A stretch of 64,000 nucleotides of DNA, taken from NCBI GenBank assembly GCA_965240325.2, contig OZ251254.1, positions 62,001-126,000 on the forward strand, written 5' to 3'. The notes beneath the pieces were generated by a model. The model saw only the letters and a program-made list of their open reading frames with translations. It was not told where the DNA came from and searched no databases. Shown here in pieces: positions 37,636 through 49,963 of this stretch (positions within the stretch are counted from its first letter, which is position 1; every line of letters begins with the position of its first letter). Both the position numbers and the translations under genes were made by a program. The DNA is from Rebecca billardiae RCC1528. Its lineage: Eukaryota; Haptophyta.

Positions 37636-39950
37636 GAGCTGCACCCCCTTGCATTCGCGGGCGCGCCGCGGCCGCGCTCGCGCAGGCGCATGGGATCCAC
37701 GTGTTGGCTCGATCATCGGGATCAAGCGGGCTGCGCAGGCAGTGGGCTGGCGTACGAGCTCACTACACGCGCAGTGTCAGAATACGCTGCATCAGATGTG
37801 CCCCGTCGGCTGTGCTGCTGAGCATACGGCACACGACGGGCACTCGAGCAGTGTGGCTGGCGATGAGCCCGAGCATCCCAGCTGGCGTGCGAGTGGCTTA
37901 CTGGGCGCAGCTGATGCACGAGCACCCTGCGTTGCACACCGAAGGTGCCAGAAGCACGCGTTCTTGCCATCCAGTCGTATCGTCCGGCCCCCATGCGCTC
38001 AAGGCGGGGGAGGAGATCTGCACGCGTACGCGCGCGCTGGAGATTCCCGAGGCCGCGCATCTGGGCGCTCGGGTTGCCTCCACAGGGGCACCTGAGCTTG
38101 ACTCGAGGGCTGAGTGGAGCAGGCGACGAAACACGCACGACGAGTGGCCGGCGTGATTGTCTGGGGTCTCCTCGTGACGCGCTTGCACGTTTTCGGCGCA
38201 TCACCACTGTGCTGACTTCGCGGCGGCGCCCTGACCGCGCCCCGAGTGACCGTGTCATCGGCTGACCCGCTGACTGCACCCGGTATACGTCCGCGTACCA
38301 GGCGCAGCTGAGACTCGCGCAGAGTAGCGCGCGGCCTATGGCTATAGCCCGGTCGTAGCTTGCGCGTATAGGAGTAGCAGTTGTCGTCATGCGAACTGCT
38401 CGCCTGCTGCGCTAATAAAATTTGATGACTGGCCGACCGCGGACGAAACCTGTATGCGCACGCAGCACGGGATCGATTACAGCGACGCGGGCAGCGTGCC
38501 CGCGCGTCGACGCACGGCCACTGCAGACCCGACGGCCATCAGTCCGAGCTCGCGTCGCGTCGGCGGACGGCTGGCTGGCGGATGAGTCGGCAGGCTTGGG
38601 GAGCCCGCGGGCGCGGCACGCCACGCTGATTGCATGCTGCTGTAGTTGCGCATCGCCTCTTCGTAGACGCGCTGCCTCACTCTCAGCTGAGCTCGGGCCG
38701 CCGGGTGCGACGACGGCTGGCGGGAGCCGCTGACAGTGACGTCATGACGACCGACCGCGAACTCCGACCTGGCTGACAGCAGCGCGAGCAGCGCAGCACG
38801 GCGCGGCGCGATGCGATCTGCGGCGCGGCACGCTGCCAGCGCCACTGGCGTGCGAGACCCCGCCCCGTCTCCGCAGCGCCGCGCTCACATGTGACCACGA
38901 CCTGCACAACACGGGCCGTGGTCAGAAAGCCGTCGCGCGCGCGTTCATTTACGCGGCAACTTGGTGCTGAGCGCCAGCCGAGAGGTAGTGGCGACGACGA
39001 CAGCCACTCCAGGTCGATGTGCACCTGCGTCTGTGCCCGGGTGCCGCTGGGATGCGATTGAGGATGAGATTGCTGCAGCATGCCCTGATATGAGCAGCGG
39101 TCAGTTTGGAGAGCGTGAGTCGTGCCAGCATGCGAGAGCAGACGTGCACGTTTCGAGCAGCCGAGCTGGACCATGAAAGTCAGCAATCCAGCGCGCATGC
39201 CGCGCACCCGAAAGAGCCGACCATCTCCGCATGCTCAGAGCAGCCGGCGGCGCGCTCGCAGAGTCGCTTCGGAGTCGCTTTGCGGCCGTCTCGGCGCGTG
39301 TCATGTGGAGCTGCTCTCGAGGCGAAGGAGGAGGAAGGCGTTGATCAGCGCCGCTGAAGACTAGGACTAGGCTCTCTCGCGAGGTCCGCCGCGCGGTCTA
39401 CGCCGCCGATCACGGCCTCTTGAGGACGGTCGGCCAGCGCGCGCGTCGGCAGCCATCGTGACGCCTCTCATTCAACTTTCGGCCCGTGTTAGCGCACTGT
39501 GCTACGTACGCGCGTACTATATACTGCTCGTCAGACGAACTACTGCTGCTGAGTGCTGTGTTATACGACGACGCGCGACTACATCAGAATATTAAGGCGC
39601 GCCGCCCTGCATTGGCGCCTGCACTATCATCACTGCTCATCAGTATCAGTCTGCTATCTGCAGATTCTGCATGCTTCGCAAGTCGCAGCGTCGTCAGCCG
39701 GCTCCGAGCCGCCACTACCGAGTCACTCGGACTACGTGGTCAGGCTGACGTACTCGTCGGCGCTCACGCCGTGCGGGCGGGTGGGCCACGCGGCAGGCGG
39801 GCCAGGCGTCAGTCCGACCCGCGCCGCGGCCGCGCCCCGCCGCGCGCACGGCTCTCCGCGCCGCCAACCGCCTCGGGCTGACGCGACCGGCCAGCTGACG
39901 AAACCGGCCGGCTGCCGAGAGCGCGGCAGCGGCCGTCGGCGCGCGGGCGC
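37636..39950. other. Gene-poor stretch
   Basis: About 2.3 kb with no recognisable protein family, RNA gene or repeat. GC content is moderate. Several ORFs of 60-220 codons overlap on both strands and look random. Confidence 0.45.
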
Positions 39951-41702
39951 TCACGGCTGGGCGTCGTCCGGCTCCGGCCCGTCCGACCGCCGCCCGAGCG
40001 CGGCCGACTGCCTGCCGCACGCGTGCACGCCGCCGTCCGCGCCCGAGAACAGCGAGTGGTGCCGCCCGAAGGCCACGTCGAGGACGGCCTGCGCGGCGAG
40101 CGAGCGCACGCGCTCCGGAGTGGTCACGCGCGTGCGGTGGCCGAGGCCGAGCTCGCCCTCGCGGTTGTACCCGAAGGTGTGCACGCTGCCGTCCGCGCAC
40201 ACCACCGCCGACGTCGCCCACCCCGCGCTCGCCTTCACCGCGCGGCGCGGCGGCGCGCCCGGCGCGCCCGCGAGCGGCGCCAGCCGCGCAGGCACCCGCT
40301 CGCGCGCGCCCGACGCGTCCTGGCCGAGGCAACCTTCGGAGTGCAGTGCTGAGGCGTGCGGCCCGTAGGCGAAGGCGTGCACGCCGCCCGCCGCGTCCAC
40401 CACCAGCGCGTGCGCCCAGCCCGCGCTCACGTGCACCGGCGCCGCGCCGCCCTCGAGCGCGCTGCCGCGCCCGGCCGGGGCGGCGGGCGGCGCGGCGGCG
40501 CGCCCGGCGGCCGGCGCAAGTCCGCGCGCCTCCGGAATTCCTCCGCGCGCCTCCGGAGCGCCGGACTCGGCCGGGTCGGCGGCGGGCGCGCTCGGCGCGC
40601 TCGGCTCGTCGGCGAGCCCGGGCGCCGGCCCCCATGACGCGCCCACTACGCTGCCCCGCCCGCTCTCGCCGCCGAGTCCGGGCGCCCCGGGCTCGAGTCC
40701 GGGAGGAGCCCCGGACTCTGCGACCGCGCCGCTGCGGAGCCGGCTGGGAGTGCGCAGCTCGTCGCGCGGGTGGACAAAGCCGACGCCGCCGTAGCCGCAG
40801 GCGAAGAGCTCGGCGGCGGTGGTGAGGCAGAGGGTGTGCCCGCCGCCCGCGCCGATCCCCGCCACGCGCACGCCGCGCAGCGCCTCCACACGCACCGGAC
40901 TAGTCCGGTGCTCCGAGTCGCCCAGCCCGAGCTGGCCGCGCGCGTTGGCGCCCCATGCCCACAGCGCGCCGGCCGGGGACAGTGCGAGGGAGTGGTGCTC
41001 GCCGGCGGCGAGGCAGATGATGGGCTCGGCCGCGGCGCGGAGCGCGCGCACGTGCTCGAACGCGCACCGCGGCGCCCGGTCGCCGAGCCCCAGCTGCCCG
41101 CAGTGGTTCTCGCCGCAGCCGTACACGGCGCCGGCCTCGCTCAGCGCGAGCAGGTGCGCGTCGCCGGCCGCGACGGCGGCGACGCGCACGGCGGCGAGCG
41201 AGGGCACGGGGCGCGGCTCGAAGACGGGCGGCGCGGCGTCGCCGTGGCCGCACGCGCGCGGCGCGTGCGCGCCCACGCCCTCCGCCCACGCCTCGCCGCA
41301 CGTGCGCACCGCGCCGGCGCCGTCAACGAAAGCGCTGTAGCCGCAGCCCGCGTCGACGGTCCGCACGTGCGTGCGCGCGAGCGCCCAGACGCGCTCGCGG
41401 GCGAAGAGCTCCTCGGTCCACGTGGACGCGCCGCCCGGCGGCCGCGCGCCCGACAGCCCGTGCGGCCCGCCGTGACCGCGCCCCAGCGCGCGCGCCTTGA
41501 GCGTGGACGCGACCGCGCCGCGAAGCGCGCGGCACGCGCCGTTCGCGCGCGCCACGTCGGCGAGGTCGGCGAGGCGCGCGACGACGGCCTCGAGCAGCTC
41601 GGGCGGCATCTCGGAGAGCGTCGGCGTCGGCGGCGCCGCCGCGACCGACGCCGCCGCCGCCGCTGGCTCCTCGCGCGAGCCCCTCGCCGCCGCCGACGTC
41701 AT
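39951..41702 (-). CDS. F-box protein with RCC1 repeats (paralogue 2)
   Basis: 583 aa, no intron needed. An F-box-like stretch at about 30-65 (MPPELLEAVVARLADLADVA then CRALRGAVAS) is followed by RCC1 blades. These include VYGCGENHCGQLGLGD, LWAWGANARGQLGLGD, VHTFGYNREGELGLGH and AGWAHALVVDAAGGVHAF. The architecture, blade order and many exact words are shared with the protein at 7133-8662, so the two are paralogues. It differs by an insert of about 110 low-complexity residues (Pro/Ala/Gly with repeated ESGAP-type strings, about 40450-40740) between two blades. The insert may be a disordered loop or an unspliced intron. The likely role, by family, is an SCF substrate adaptor. It is co-oriented with the helicase gene upstream. 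Confidence 0.9.
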   Translation of the reverse strand: MTSAAARGSREEPAAAAASVAAAPPTPTLSEMPPELLEAVVARLADLADVARANGACRALRGAVASTLKARALGRGHGGPHGLSGARPPGGASTWTEELFARERVWALARTHVRTVDAGCGYSAFVDGAGAVRTCGEAWAEGVGAHAPRACGHGDAAPPVFEPRPVPSLAAVRVAAVAAGDAHLLALSEAGAVYGCGENHCGQLGLGDRAPRCAFEHVRALRAAAEPIICLAAGEHHSLALSPAGALWAWGANARGQLGLGDSEHRTSPVRVEALRGVRVAGIGAGGGHTLCLTTAAELFACGYGGVGFVHPRDELRTPSRLRSGAVAESGAPPGLEPGAPGLGGESGRGSVVGASWGPAPGLADEPSAPSAPAADPAESGAPEARGGIPEARGLAPAAGRAAAPPAAPAGRGSALEGGAAPVHVSAGWAHALVVDAAGGVHAFAYGPHASALHSEGCLGQDASGARERVPARLAPLAGAPGAPPRRAVKASAGWATSAVVCADGSVHTFGYNREGELGLGHRTRVTTPERVRSLAAQAVLDVAFGRHHSLFSGADGGVHACGRQSAALGRRSDGPEPDDAQP

Positions 41703-42707
41703 GCCTGCCTGGGCCGCCCGCCGCGATGCAACAAGTCGCGCGCACTGGTCGCGCAGTCGCGCGGCGCGGTGCCGCTTGCTTGGTGCCTTGCGCGCAGCGC
41801 GGGCTGCGCGGCCCGAGGCTGCACTGGTTCCGGTCCGGATGGCTCGGGCAGACGCAGCAAAAGGACGCAGTCAGCCAGTCACCACTCACCAGTCAGGCCC
41901 TCACCGGTCAGGCGAACCGCCCGGACCGGACCTTCCAAGCTCCAGCGTGAACGACTGAACGTTGCTCACCACCGATGGCTGCCGTTCTTGGGAGTGAGGT
42001 GGCGTACTGCTGTTCATGAGGCTGTAGTGCATCCGAGCCAGGTGTCTCACGACTCACGTCAGCCGCCACTGGCTGCCACTACATCAACCAGTCATCAGCT
42101 CCGGCCTGCTAGTACACCAGCGCGGCCTCCACGCCAGTCGCCCAGACGGACAGGGCTGCTCAGCCTGACGTGACTCAGCCCGTGAGTGACGCGGGACGCT
42201 CACCTCGTCACGTCGGAGTCTGACGCGCCGATGCCAGGTCCATGCGTGCTCTTGCAGCATGCTCCGTCAATGCGAAGCTCTCGAGTCTCGACTCTCGGAG
42301 TCGGACTGAGCCCGGCAGCGTCTGAGCGTGAGTCACGCGCCCGTCGATTCGGAACCGCGCAGTACTCAGTAGCCGGCCGTCGTTATTCGTTAAGCTGCGG
42401 CGCCGCCGTGCACGACCTGTCACCCTGACTGCGCCGACGGGGCGGTGCAGCCCGACCGGCGCGCCCCGCTCCCCGCCACATGCGCAGGCAGGGCGGCTGC
42501 TGTGGGCCCGAGCTGCGCCGTAGGCCTGCTGGTCGGTCCGAAGGGCACGGCCCGCCATTGCAGACTTGTCACTTGACTGCCACGACATGCCCTGCACGGT
42601 CGCAGAGTCCGAGACCCGGAGAGTGACGAGTGAGGCAGTGAGCGAGCCAGTGCCCGTGGGGCCGTGGGAGCCGATGTCAGTTGCTGTAACTTAGTATGAG
42701 TTGTAAC
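41703..42707. other. Intergenic region between helicase 3' end and F-box/RCC1 start
   Basis: About 1 kb, on the 3' side of the POLQ-like helicase. Inspected for DNA polymerase A motifs that would continue the helicase gene; none was seen on the minus strand. Confidence 0.5.
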
Positions 42708-45419
42708 TTAGCACTCGACCATGACAGACGACCACTCGTCCGCGTCCACGGCTGCGTCAGCCAGCGCGTGCTGCGCAGAGGCGTGTGCGGCGCAGAGCGC
42801 GTCGTCGTCGAGCGAGTGCCACAGCCGCGCGCCGAGCTCGTGCAGGCCCGCGCAGAGCACGGCCGCGCGCCAGATGTGCGCCGCCGCGAGCGCGTCGCGC
42901 CCGCCGCCGCCGCCGCCGCCCCCGCCGCCGTCATGCGCTGCCGCCGCCCCGCCGCCGCCGCCGCCGCCGACGCGCGCCGCGGCCGCGCGTGTCGCGAGCT
43001 CTGCCGCCCACTCGCTGGCCGGGCTGCGGGCGCGCGCGACGGCGTGTGCGCGGAGCAGCGCGTCGAGCGCGCGGAGGGGCTCGCTCTGTGCGGCGCGCGC
43101 GCGCACGCGCATTCGCTCCGACGTTTCGGCCTCGGGCTCCGCGCCGTCGGCGTCGGCGTCGGCGTCGGCGCCGCCGCCGCCGCCGCGCGTCCCCGCCGCC
43201 GCTCGCACGTCGAAGACCGGCGGCGCGAGCGCAAGGCCGAACTGCCGGAGCGAATGCGCATGCGCGCGCGCGCCGCACACGGCGACGGTGGTGGCGGGCG
43301 CCGCCAGCAGCGCGGCCACGCGCGCGTGCGGCGAGGCGGCATCGTGCGCGGGCGCGGCGCACGGCGCGGCCGGAGCCGAGCCGTCCGCGCATTCCGCCGC
43401 GCCGAGCGCAGGGCAGGGCGGCACGCGCGGCCCCTCCGCGCCGCCGCCCGCCGCGCCGGCGGGCGGCGGCGCCGGCGCGGTGCGCGGCAGCGGCAGCCGC
43501 AGCACGCACACCTCGCCCGGCACGAAGCTCACGCACAGCGCGCCGGCGGCGGGCGGCGGCGGGCGCGGCGGCCGGGCGGCGGCCGCGCCGCCGCCGCCGG
43601 CAGCCGCCGGCTCGCGCGCCGCGCCGCCGCCGCCCCAGCTCGCGAGGGTGAGCGCGGCGGTGCGCGCGCGCTCGCACGCGCGGCCGAACGCGGCCCAGCT
43701 GCGGCTGTCTGCGAGCGCGTCGTGCACGCGCAGCGGCGGCGCGGAGGCGGTGGCGGCGGCGGAGGGCGGCGCGCGCGGCGGCGGCGGGAGCGGGGCAGGG
43801 CGCGGCGCCGCCGCCGCGCCGGCAGCCGCGCCGCGCGCCGCCGCCCGGGGCCGCTTGGGCGCGCGCGGCGCGGAGGCGGCGCGCGCACGCTTGGCGGCGC
43901 TCGGCGCGCGCGCGGCCCGCCGCGCGGGCGCGAGCGCGCGGCCCGCCGCCGCGGCCTCCGCCGCGGCGGCGAAGTCGCGCGCCTCGCGCCGCGCCTGCGC
44001 CGCGCGCGCGCGGAGCGCGGCCGGCGGCGGCGCGCGCCGCGCGTGCTCGGCGGCGGCGGCGGCGTGCGGCGGCGGCGCGGCGGCCGCCGCCATCGCCTCG
44101 GCGATCTCCGCCTCCGGCGTCGCGCCCAGCGCCGCGGCCGTGCGCACGCCGCGCGCCCACAGCGCGTGCGCCGCGCCGGGCGTCAGCGCCGGCGCCGCCT
44201 CAAGCAGCGGAACAAGCTCAGCGCGCGCCGCGTGCCGCAGCCGCGCGCTGAGCGCGCGCAGCAGCTCGGCAAGCAGTTCCCAGCCGGCGCGCGCGGGCGG
44301 GCGGCGCTCGGCCGCGCCGCGCTCGGCCGCCATGCTCGCGAGCGCGGCGCCGCGCCGCTCGGCCAGCTCGCGCAGTCGCTCGAGCGCGCTCGTGTCCAGC
44401 GGCTGCTGCGCGCCGCCGCCGTCGCGCGCCGCGGCCGCGCCCGCGCGCGGCCGCGCGGCCGCGAGGCCGGCGAGCTCCGCGCGGCCGCCGTCGCCGTGCA
44501 GCCAGAGCTGCAGGCAGAGCGCCGCGCCGAAGCGCAGCTCCGGCGCCTGCTGCCCGGTGAGCGGCTGCTGCCGCTTCTCCAGCGCGTTCAGCGCGCCGTG
44601 CGTGCAGCCGAGCCACTCGAAGGCGATCGTGACGGCGCGCGCGCGCCGCCGCGCCGCGTCTGCGGAGAGTTGCGACGGCGCGGCGGCGGCGCCGCCGCCG
44701 TGGTCCGGCGGCGCGCCGCCGCCGTGCTCGAGCGCCCAGCGCCCCTTGCACTCGCGCAGCGCGATCGGGCAGATCCGCCCGCGCATCAGCTCGCCCACCT
44801 CCGACCCGCCGCACAGCAGCACGAGCGCATGCAAATCCGTGCCGATCGCGAGCCCGTGAGCGTGCGCGCGCTCGAGCTCCTCGTGCGCGGCCGCCGCGTC
44901 GGCGGGCGCGAGCTGCGACGCGTGGGCCGCGCGGCCGCGCGCCGTCACGCGCACGCGCGCGCCGCCGCACAGCGCGGCGCGCAGCGCGCGCACGCCGCCG
45001 GCGCCATCGTCGTCGACTCGCTGCGCGCCCGCCGCCTCCGCGCCCGCGCCGCCGTCGACGTCCATCGGCGCCCCGGCGCCCGCCGGCGGCGCCATCCGCG
45101 CCGCGCCGCGCGCGCCCGCGCCGCGCCGCGCGCGCGCGGGCGTCAGCTGCACCAGCCCCGCGCCGAGCAGCGAGCGCAGCGCGAGCAGCGCGCACGCGAC
45201 GCGGCCGTCCGCGGCGGCGGCAGCCCAGAAGGCGCGGGCCGTCCGGACGGGCGCCTCCCGGACTGGCGGCTCCCGGACTGGCGGCAGATCAACGGCGGGC
45301 GTGGGCGGCGCGGCAGGCGCGAGGTGGCGGCCCTGGTCACACGCGCATGTCGGCGGCGGCGGCGGCGGCGGCGGCGCAGCAGCAGCCCGCGACCCCGCGG
45401 CTTCCACCTGCGCGTCGCT

Positions 45420-45451
<32 letters not shown>

Positions 45452-46539
45452 CACCGCCATCGCCGCCGCCGCCGCCGCCGCCGCCACCGCCACCGTCGCC
45501 GCCGCCGCCACCGCCGCCCGCTTCTGCATGTGGGCTCATGAGAAAAGTGCCCCGCAGCAGCTGCGCGAGCGACGCCGCGTCCGCCGCCAGCCCGCTCGAC
45601 AGCGAGCTCAGCAGCAGCCGCGTCATCTCGTGCAGCGGCGGCGGGCGCGGCGGCGGCCGCGGCGGCGGCCACGGCGCGACAGCTGTAGGCGCGGCGGCGG
45701 CGGCGGTCGCACCGGCCGCGGCGGCGGGCTCGGCGGCGGGCGGCGCCGCCAGCTCGACGGCGGCGCGCACGCACGCGAGCGCCGCGGCGCGCGCGGCCGG
45801 AGGCGCGAGCTGCGACGCCACTGGCGGCAGCGCCGCGCCCGCGCACGCGTGCGCGGCGCGCAGCTCGCGCAGCGCGAGCGCGCGCTCGGCCGCGGCCGCC
45901 GCGCCCGGGTCGCCTCGGAGGAGCAGCACGCACCGGCCGCGCGCGCACTGCCCCGTCCGGCCCGCGCGCCCCGCCATCTGAAGGAGGGAGGCCGTGCTCA
46001 GCGGCGGCGGCGCGCCGCCCGCGCCGCCGCGCCCGGCCGCGCCCGCCGCCGCCGCCGCCGCCCCCAGCCGCGGCCCCGCCCCCGCCCCCGCCGCCGCCGC
46101 CGCCGCCGCCACCGATCCAACTTGCATGTGCGCACCCGCCACCGATCCAAAGTGCATGTGCAGTAGGCAGACCGTCGCGGCGGGCAAGTTGACGCCGGCG
46201 GCGAGGGTGGAGGTGGCGGTGAGTGCGCTGAGCGAGCCCGCGCGGTACGCGGCCTCGACCAGCCTCAGCCCGTCGCGCGGCACGTCGGTCGAGTGCGCGC
46301 ACACGCCGCCGCGCACGCAGCGCGCGATCTCGGCCGGCACGCGCGCGCCGAGCAGTGCGCGCTCGAGCGCGGCGCGCTCGGTCACACGGCATGCCGGAGC
46401 GGGCGGCGGGTGCGCGGCCAGCCAGCGCGCCGCGCGCGCGCAGTCGGCGCGCGTGCGGCAGAACACCAGCAGCTGCGACCCTTGCGACACGTGCGAGCGT
46501 GGCGAGAGCTCCGCGCCGCCCGCGCCCGCGCCCGCGCCC

Positions 46540-46624
<85 letters not shown>

Positions 46625-46773
46625 ACGCCGCGCCCGACGGCTCGGCCGCTGTCTGCCAGTGCAGCGCGCGCAGCTGCGCCGCCACGCGCCCGCCCTCGGC
46701 GGCAGCGGCGCCGCCGCCGCCGCCAGGCGCGGGCGCGGGCGCGGGCGGCAGCGCGCACACGCCCTGTGGCCAT

Positions 46774-46814
<41 letters not shown>

Positions 46815-49061
46815 GGCGCCGCGGCCGGCCGCGCCCGCGCCCGCGCCCGCGGCGCGGCGCTCGAGGGCCGCGATCGTCGCCGCGGCGACGCTGCGCCCTG
46901 CCTCGCCCGGACCGCCCGGCCCGGACTCCCCCGGACCGAGCGGCACGAGCGCGCGCCCGAGCAGCGCCTCCAGCCGCAGCGGCGTCGGCCGCTCCGCCGT
47001 GGCGCACGCGTGCGCGCCAAGCCAGGCCGCGAGCGCCGGGCCGTTGGCGAGCGTGGCGGAGAGGCAGACGAGCTGCAGGTGGTGGTGCGCGTGCGGCGGC
47101 GGCGCGGCGGCGCCCTCGCACCCCGCGCTGCACCCCGCGCCACCCGCCGCCGCGCGCGCGCCCGCCATCCTCAGCTTCGTCAACACGGCCTCGAGCGCCG
47201 CGCCGCGCCCGCCGTCGCCGAGCGTGTGGGCTTCGTCCACGATCACCATCCCGAGCTCGGCGAGGCGGCCGGCGGGGAGCGCGCGGCCGAGCAGCGCGTC
47301 CGCCGCCTCCGCCGTCGCCACGAGCACGTGCGCGTCCAGCGGGTCCGCGTGCGCCGGGCGCGGCGGCGCGCCGCCATGCCGCTCAGCTACCACCACCTCC
47401 GCGCCGCCCGCGCCGGCGCGCGCGCCGCGCAGCAGAGCGCGCAGCCGCGCGGCGACCTCGGCGCAGAGGGCCTGGAAGGGCGTAATGTAGAGCGCGCGGC
47501 GGCCGCGGAGCAGCACGCAGCGCGCCACCGCCACCTCCGCCACCACCGACTTGCCCCCCGACGTGGGCGCCGTGCACACCAGCGAGCGCCGCCCCTGCAG
47601 CACCCCAGGCGCAGAGAGCGCGCGCGCTTGCCACGGGTAGAGCGCGCGCACACCGAGGGCGCCGAAGCGCGCGCACACCGGCGCGGGCAGCCCGTACGCG
47701 CGCAGCTCGAGCGGCGGCTGGTGCTGGTGCTGCGGGTGCGGGTGCGGGTGCGGCTGCGGGTGCGGGTGCGGCTGCGGCTGCGGCTGCGGCCCTAGCACGG
47801 GCACCGACTGCGGCCACGCCGAGCCGCGCGCAGGCGGCGCGGCATGCGTCACACTGTGCGACGTGGAGCGCGCGAGGGCGGCGGTGGCAGCCGAGGGCGG
47901 CGCGGCGCGGCGCGCGCACGCCTGCGCGCCGGCCGAGACCGGCCGTGCCAACGCCACCCCCGGCTGGGCCGCCGGCTGGGCCGCCGGCTGGGCCGCCGGC
48001 TGGGCCGCCCGCTGGGCCGCCGCGCCCCCGCGCACGCACGCCCCGCGCGCCGCGCCCGCGTCCGCCGCCCGCGCGCTCGCCTGCGGCGCCACGAGCGGCG
48101 CGCGCGCCGCTGGCGGCACGGCTGGCGTCGGCGCGGGGAGCGCGGCGCGCGCGGCAGGCGGCGCGTCCGCGCGCGTCACCGCGGCGGCACACGCCGCGTG
48201 TGCCGCCGCGCCGGCCACAGCCGGCCCCGGCGCGGGAGGCGAAGACGGTGCCAGCTGCCGCGGCTGCGGCGGCGCCCTCACCTGCGGAGCACCGGGCGAC
48301 GGCGCGGCGCTCGAGCCGGCGAGCTGGGCGGCGGCGCGCAGCGGCGTGGGCTGCGCGCGCGGCGGTGGCGCCGCAACACCCGGCCGCGCCTGCGCGCCGA
48401 GCGCCGCGGCCGCGCGCGGCGGCGCCGCCGGAGGCGCAGCGGCCGCGCGCTCGGCGGCGCCGGGGCAGCGGCCGGGGCCCACGCTGGGAGGCGCTTGGTG
48501 CGGGTGCGCTGGCGCGGCCGCCCGGCGCGCGGCAAGCTCGGGGCCGCGCGGCGGCGGCGCACCCGCGCTCGCGCCCGCGCCCGCCCAGCCCGGCGCGGCG
48601 GGGCTGCCCGCGCGAACCGGCGGGCTCGGCGCAGCCGGCCGCGCGGCCGGGGGGCCTGCCGGCGTGCGCGCGCCGGCTGAGGGGCCGAGCGCGTGAGCCG
48701 CCGGCGAGGCGGGCCCGCGCGGCTGCGGCGGCGCGGGCGTGCGCGGGGCGCATCCATCCGCCCCGCCGAGCCAGACCGCCTTGCTCCTGCCGTGCGCCGC
48801 GCCGCCGCCGCCCGGCGCGCCCGGCCACGCAAGCTCGTCCCAAAACGCAAACGCGGCGTCGCACTGGCCCTCGTAGCCGCCCGTGGCGCCGCAGCGGAGG
48901 AAGGTCCGGCCGGCGTTGAGCGGCTTCTTGTCCGACACGACGAACGCCTTGAGCGCGCAGCGGTGGCGCGGGCAGCCCCACAGCGGCGTCGTCTCGCCCT
49001 TCCGCGGAGGCGGCGGCGGGCGCCACATCCGTTGGCCCACTGGACTGGCACCTGGCGTCAA
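42708..49061 (-). CDS. GRF zinc finger + POLQ/HELQ-like helicase + inactive exonuclease-like domain
   Basis: 2117 aa in one frame. Residues about 28-78 form a GRF zinc finger (CPRHRCALKAF, NAGRTFLRCG, C-x-A-A-FAFWDEL), a single-stranded-DNA-binding module. A Pro/Ala-rich disordered stretch follows to about 430. The superfamily 2 helicase starts at about 450: YPWQARALSAPGVLQ, motif I APTSGGKSVVAEVAVARCVL, DEAH box VIVDEAHTLGDGGRG, LVCLSATLAN, motif IV LLVFCRTRADC, motif V ATSTLAAGVNLPA and motif VI LQMAGRAGRTGQ. This order, with the PTSGGK loop, is that of POLQ/HELQ. A helix-hairpin-helix-like region lies near 1614-1655. A POLQ-type exonuclease-like fold is at about 1775-2090 (VHDALADSRSWAAFGRACER, VAVCGARAHAHSLRQFG). 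The protein stops where a family-A polymerase would begin. Role by family: theta-type repair of breaks or stalled forks. Confidence 0.8.
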
Positions 49062-49963
49062 GCTCGAGTCGAGTCCGTGGTAAACTTTACTAAAGGGGGG
49101 CTGGCCAGGGTAGGGCTGGAGGCTTCGGCCGCCAGTCTGATCACCCGGAGCCCGTTATAAAGGGGAATTTAGTGCCGCCGCCCCAATAACTGTCAGGTTT
49201 ACCCAGAGCGCGCGGAGTTGAAGATTCATATATGGCGGGCCGTAGGTCCGCCCCTTGTAGTGCCCGGGAAAAAGATAAGAAAAAGAAAAGGAAAAAAGAA
49301 AATCGCCTCGCAAAGAAAAGAAAATCGCCTCGCTCACTGCCGGGTCGCTTCGCTCACTACCGGGCGCCCTCGCAGCTCCCACTGGGGACGCTCGGCCGAA
49401 AACATGTCGGCCATGGCGCGGAGCGCGTGGGCGGCGCGCGCCAAATCCAACGCCGGAGCGGACATCGTGAGAAGACTCCCGAGGGGGGTTTTCGCCCGAT
49501 TCGCGATTGCTGCCCTCGTCGTCTCGCGTGCAGGTCGAACGGGGGCCAAAGTCGACGCGTTTGGAGGCACGCTCGGCGCGTCGACACGATCGTGCGACCT
49601 GGGGCGGTCCTCGCCCGACTTGCACGTTGAGCGCTCGCACGAGCCATAGATAGTATTAAGCGCTGCGCACGACAACCACCTCGCGCGATCCACCGTCGCG
49701 CGTCGGGCTCGGTGCGGAAAGGCCCTCATCACGAGGTGTCTCGCGGGCGGGAAGCGCCATCGCACGCGACGCAAGCTTTGGCGCGGCCTTCTGAACACCA
49801 TAACCGCCTAACCGGAATGCACACACCGGACTGTCGCGTGCCCCGGTTGGCAAGGTCGGGCGCATGCAAATCCGTTGCTACGGTCGGTGGCGTTCCAGAG
49901 CGAGCGATCATCTTTCGCGCTCGCGAGCTCGCGGCCAAAGATCGCTCGGCGCCTCCGGCCTGC
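49062..49963. other. Repeat-bearing intergenic region upstream of helicase
   Basis: No gene is supported. About 49150-49174 is the reverse complement of 21089-21112. About 49185-49220 (ataactgtcagg then ccagagcgcgcggagttgaa) is a reverse relative of 20664-20716. These show fragments of the same dispersed repeat families. Confidence 0.6.

Noticed and set aside
42696-46166. 1156-codon Arg/Ala ORF on the plus strand
   Set aside because: Shadow of the helicase gene; low-complexity, no motifs, and arises from GC bias.
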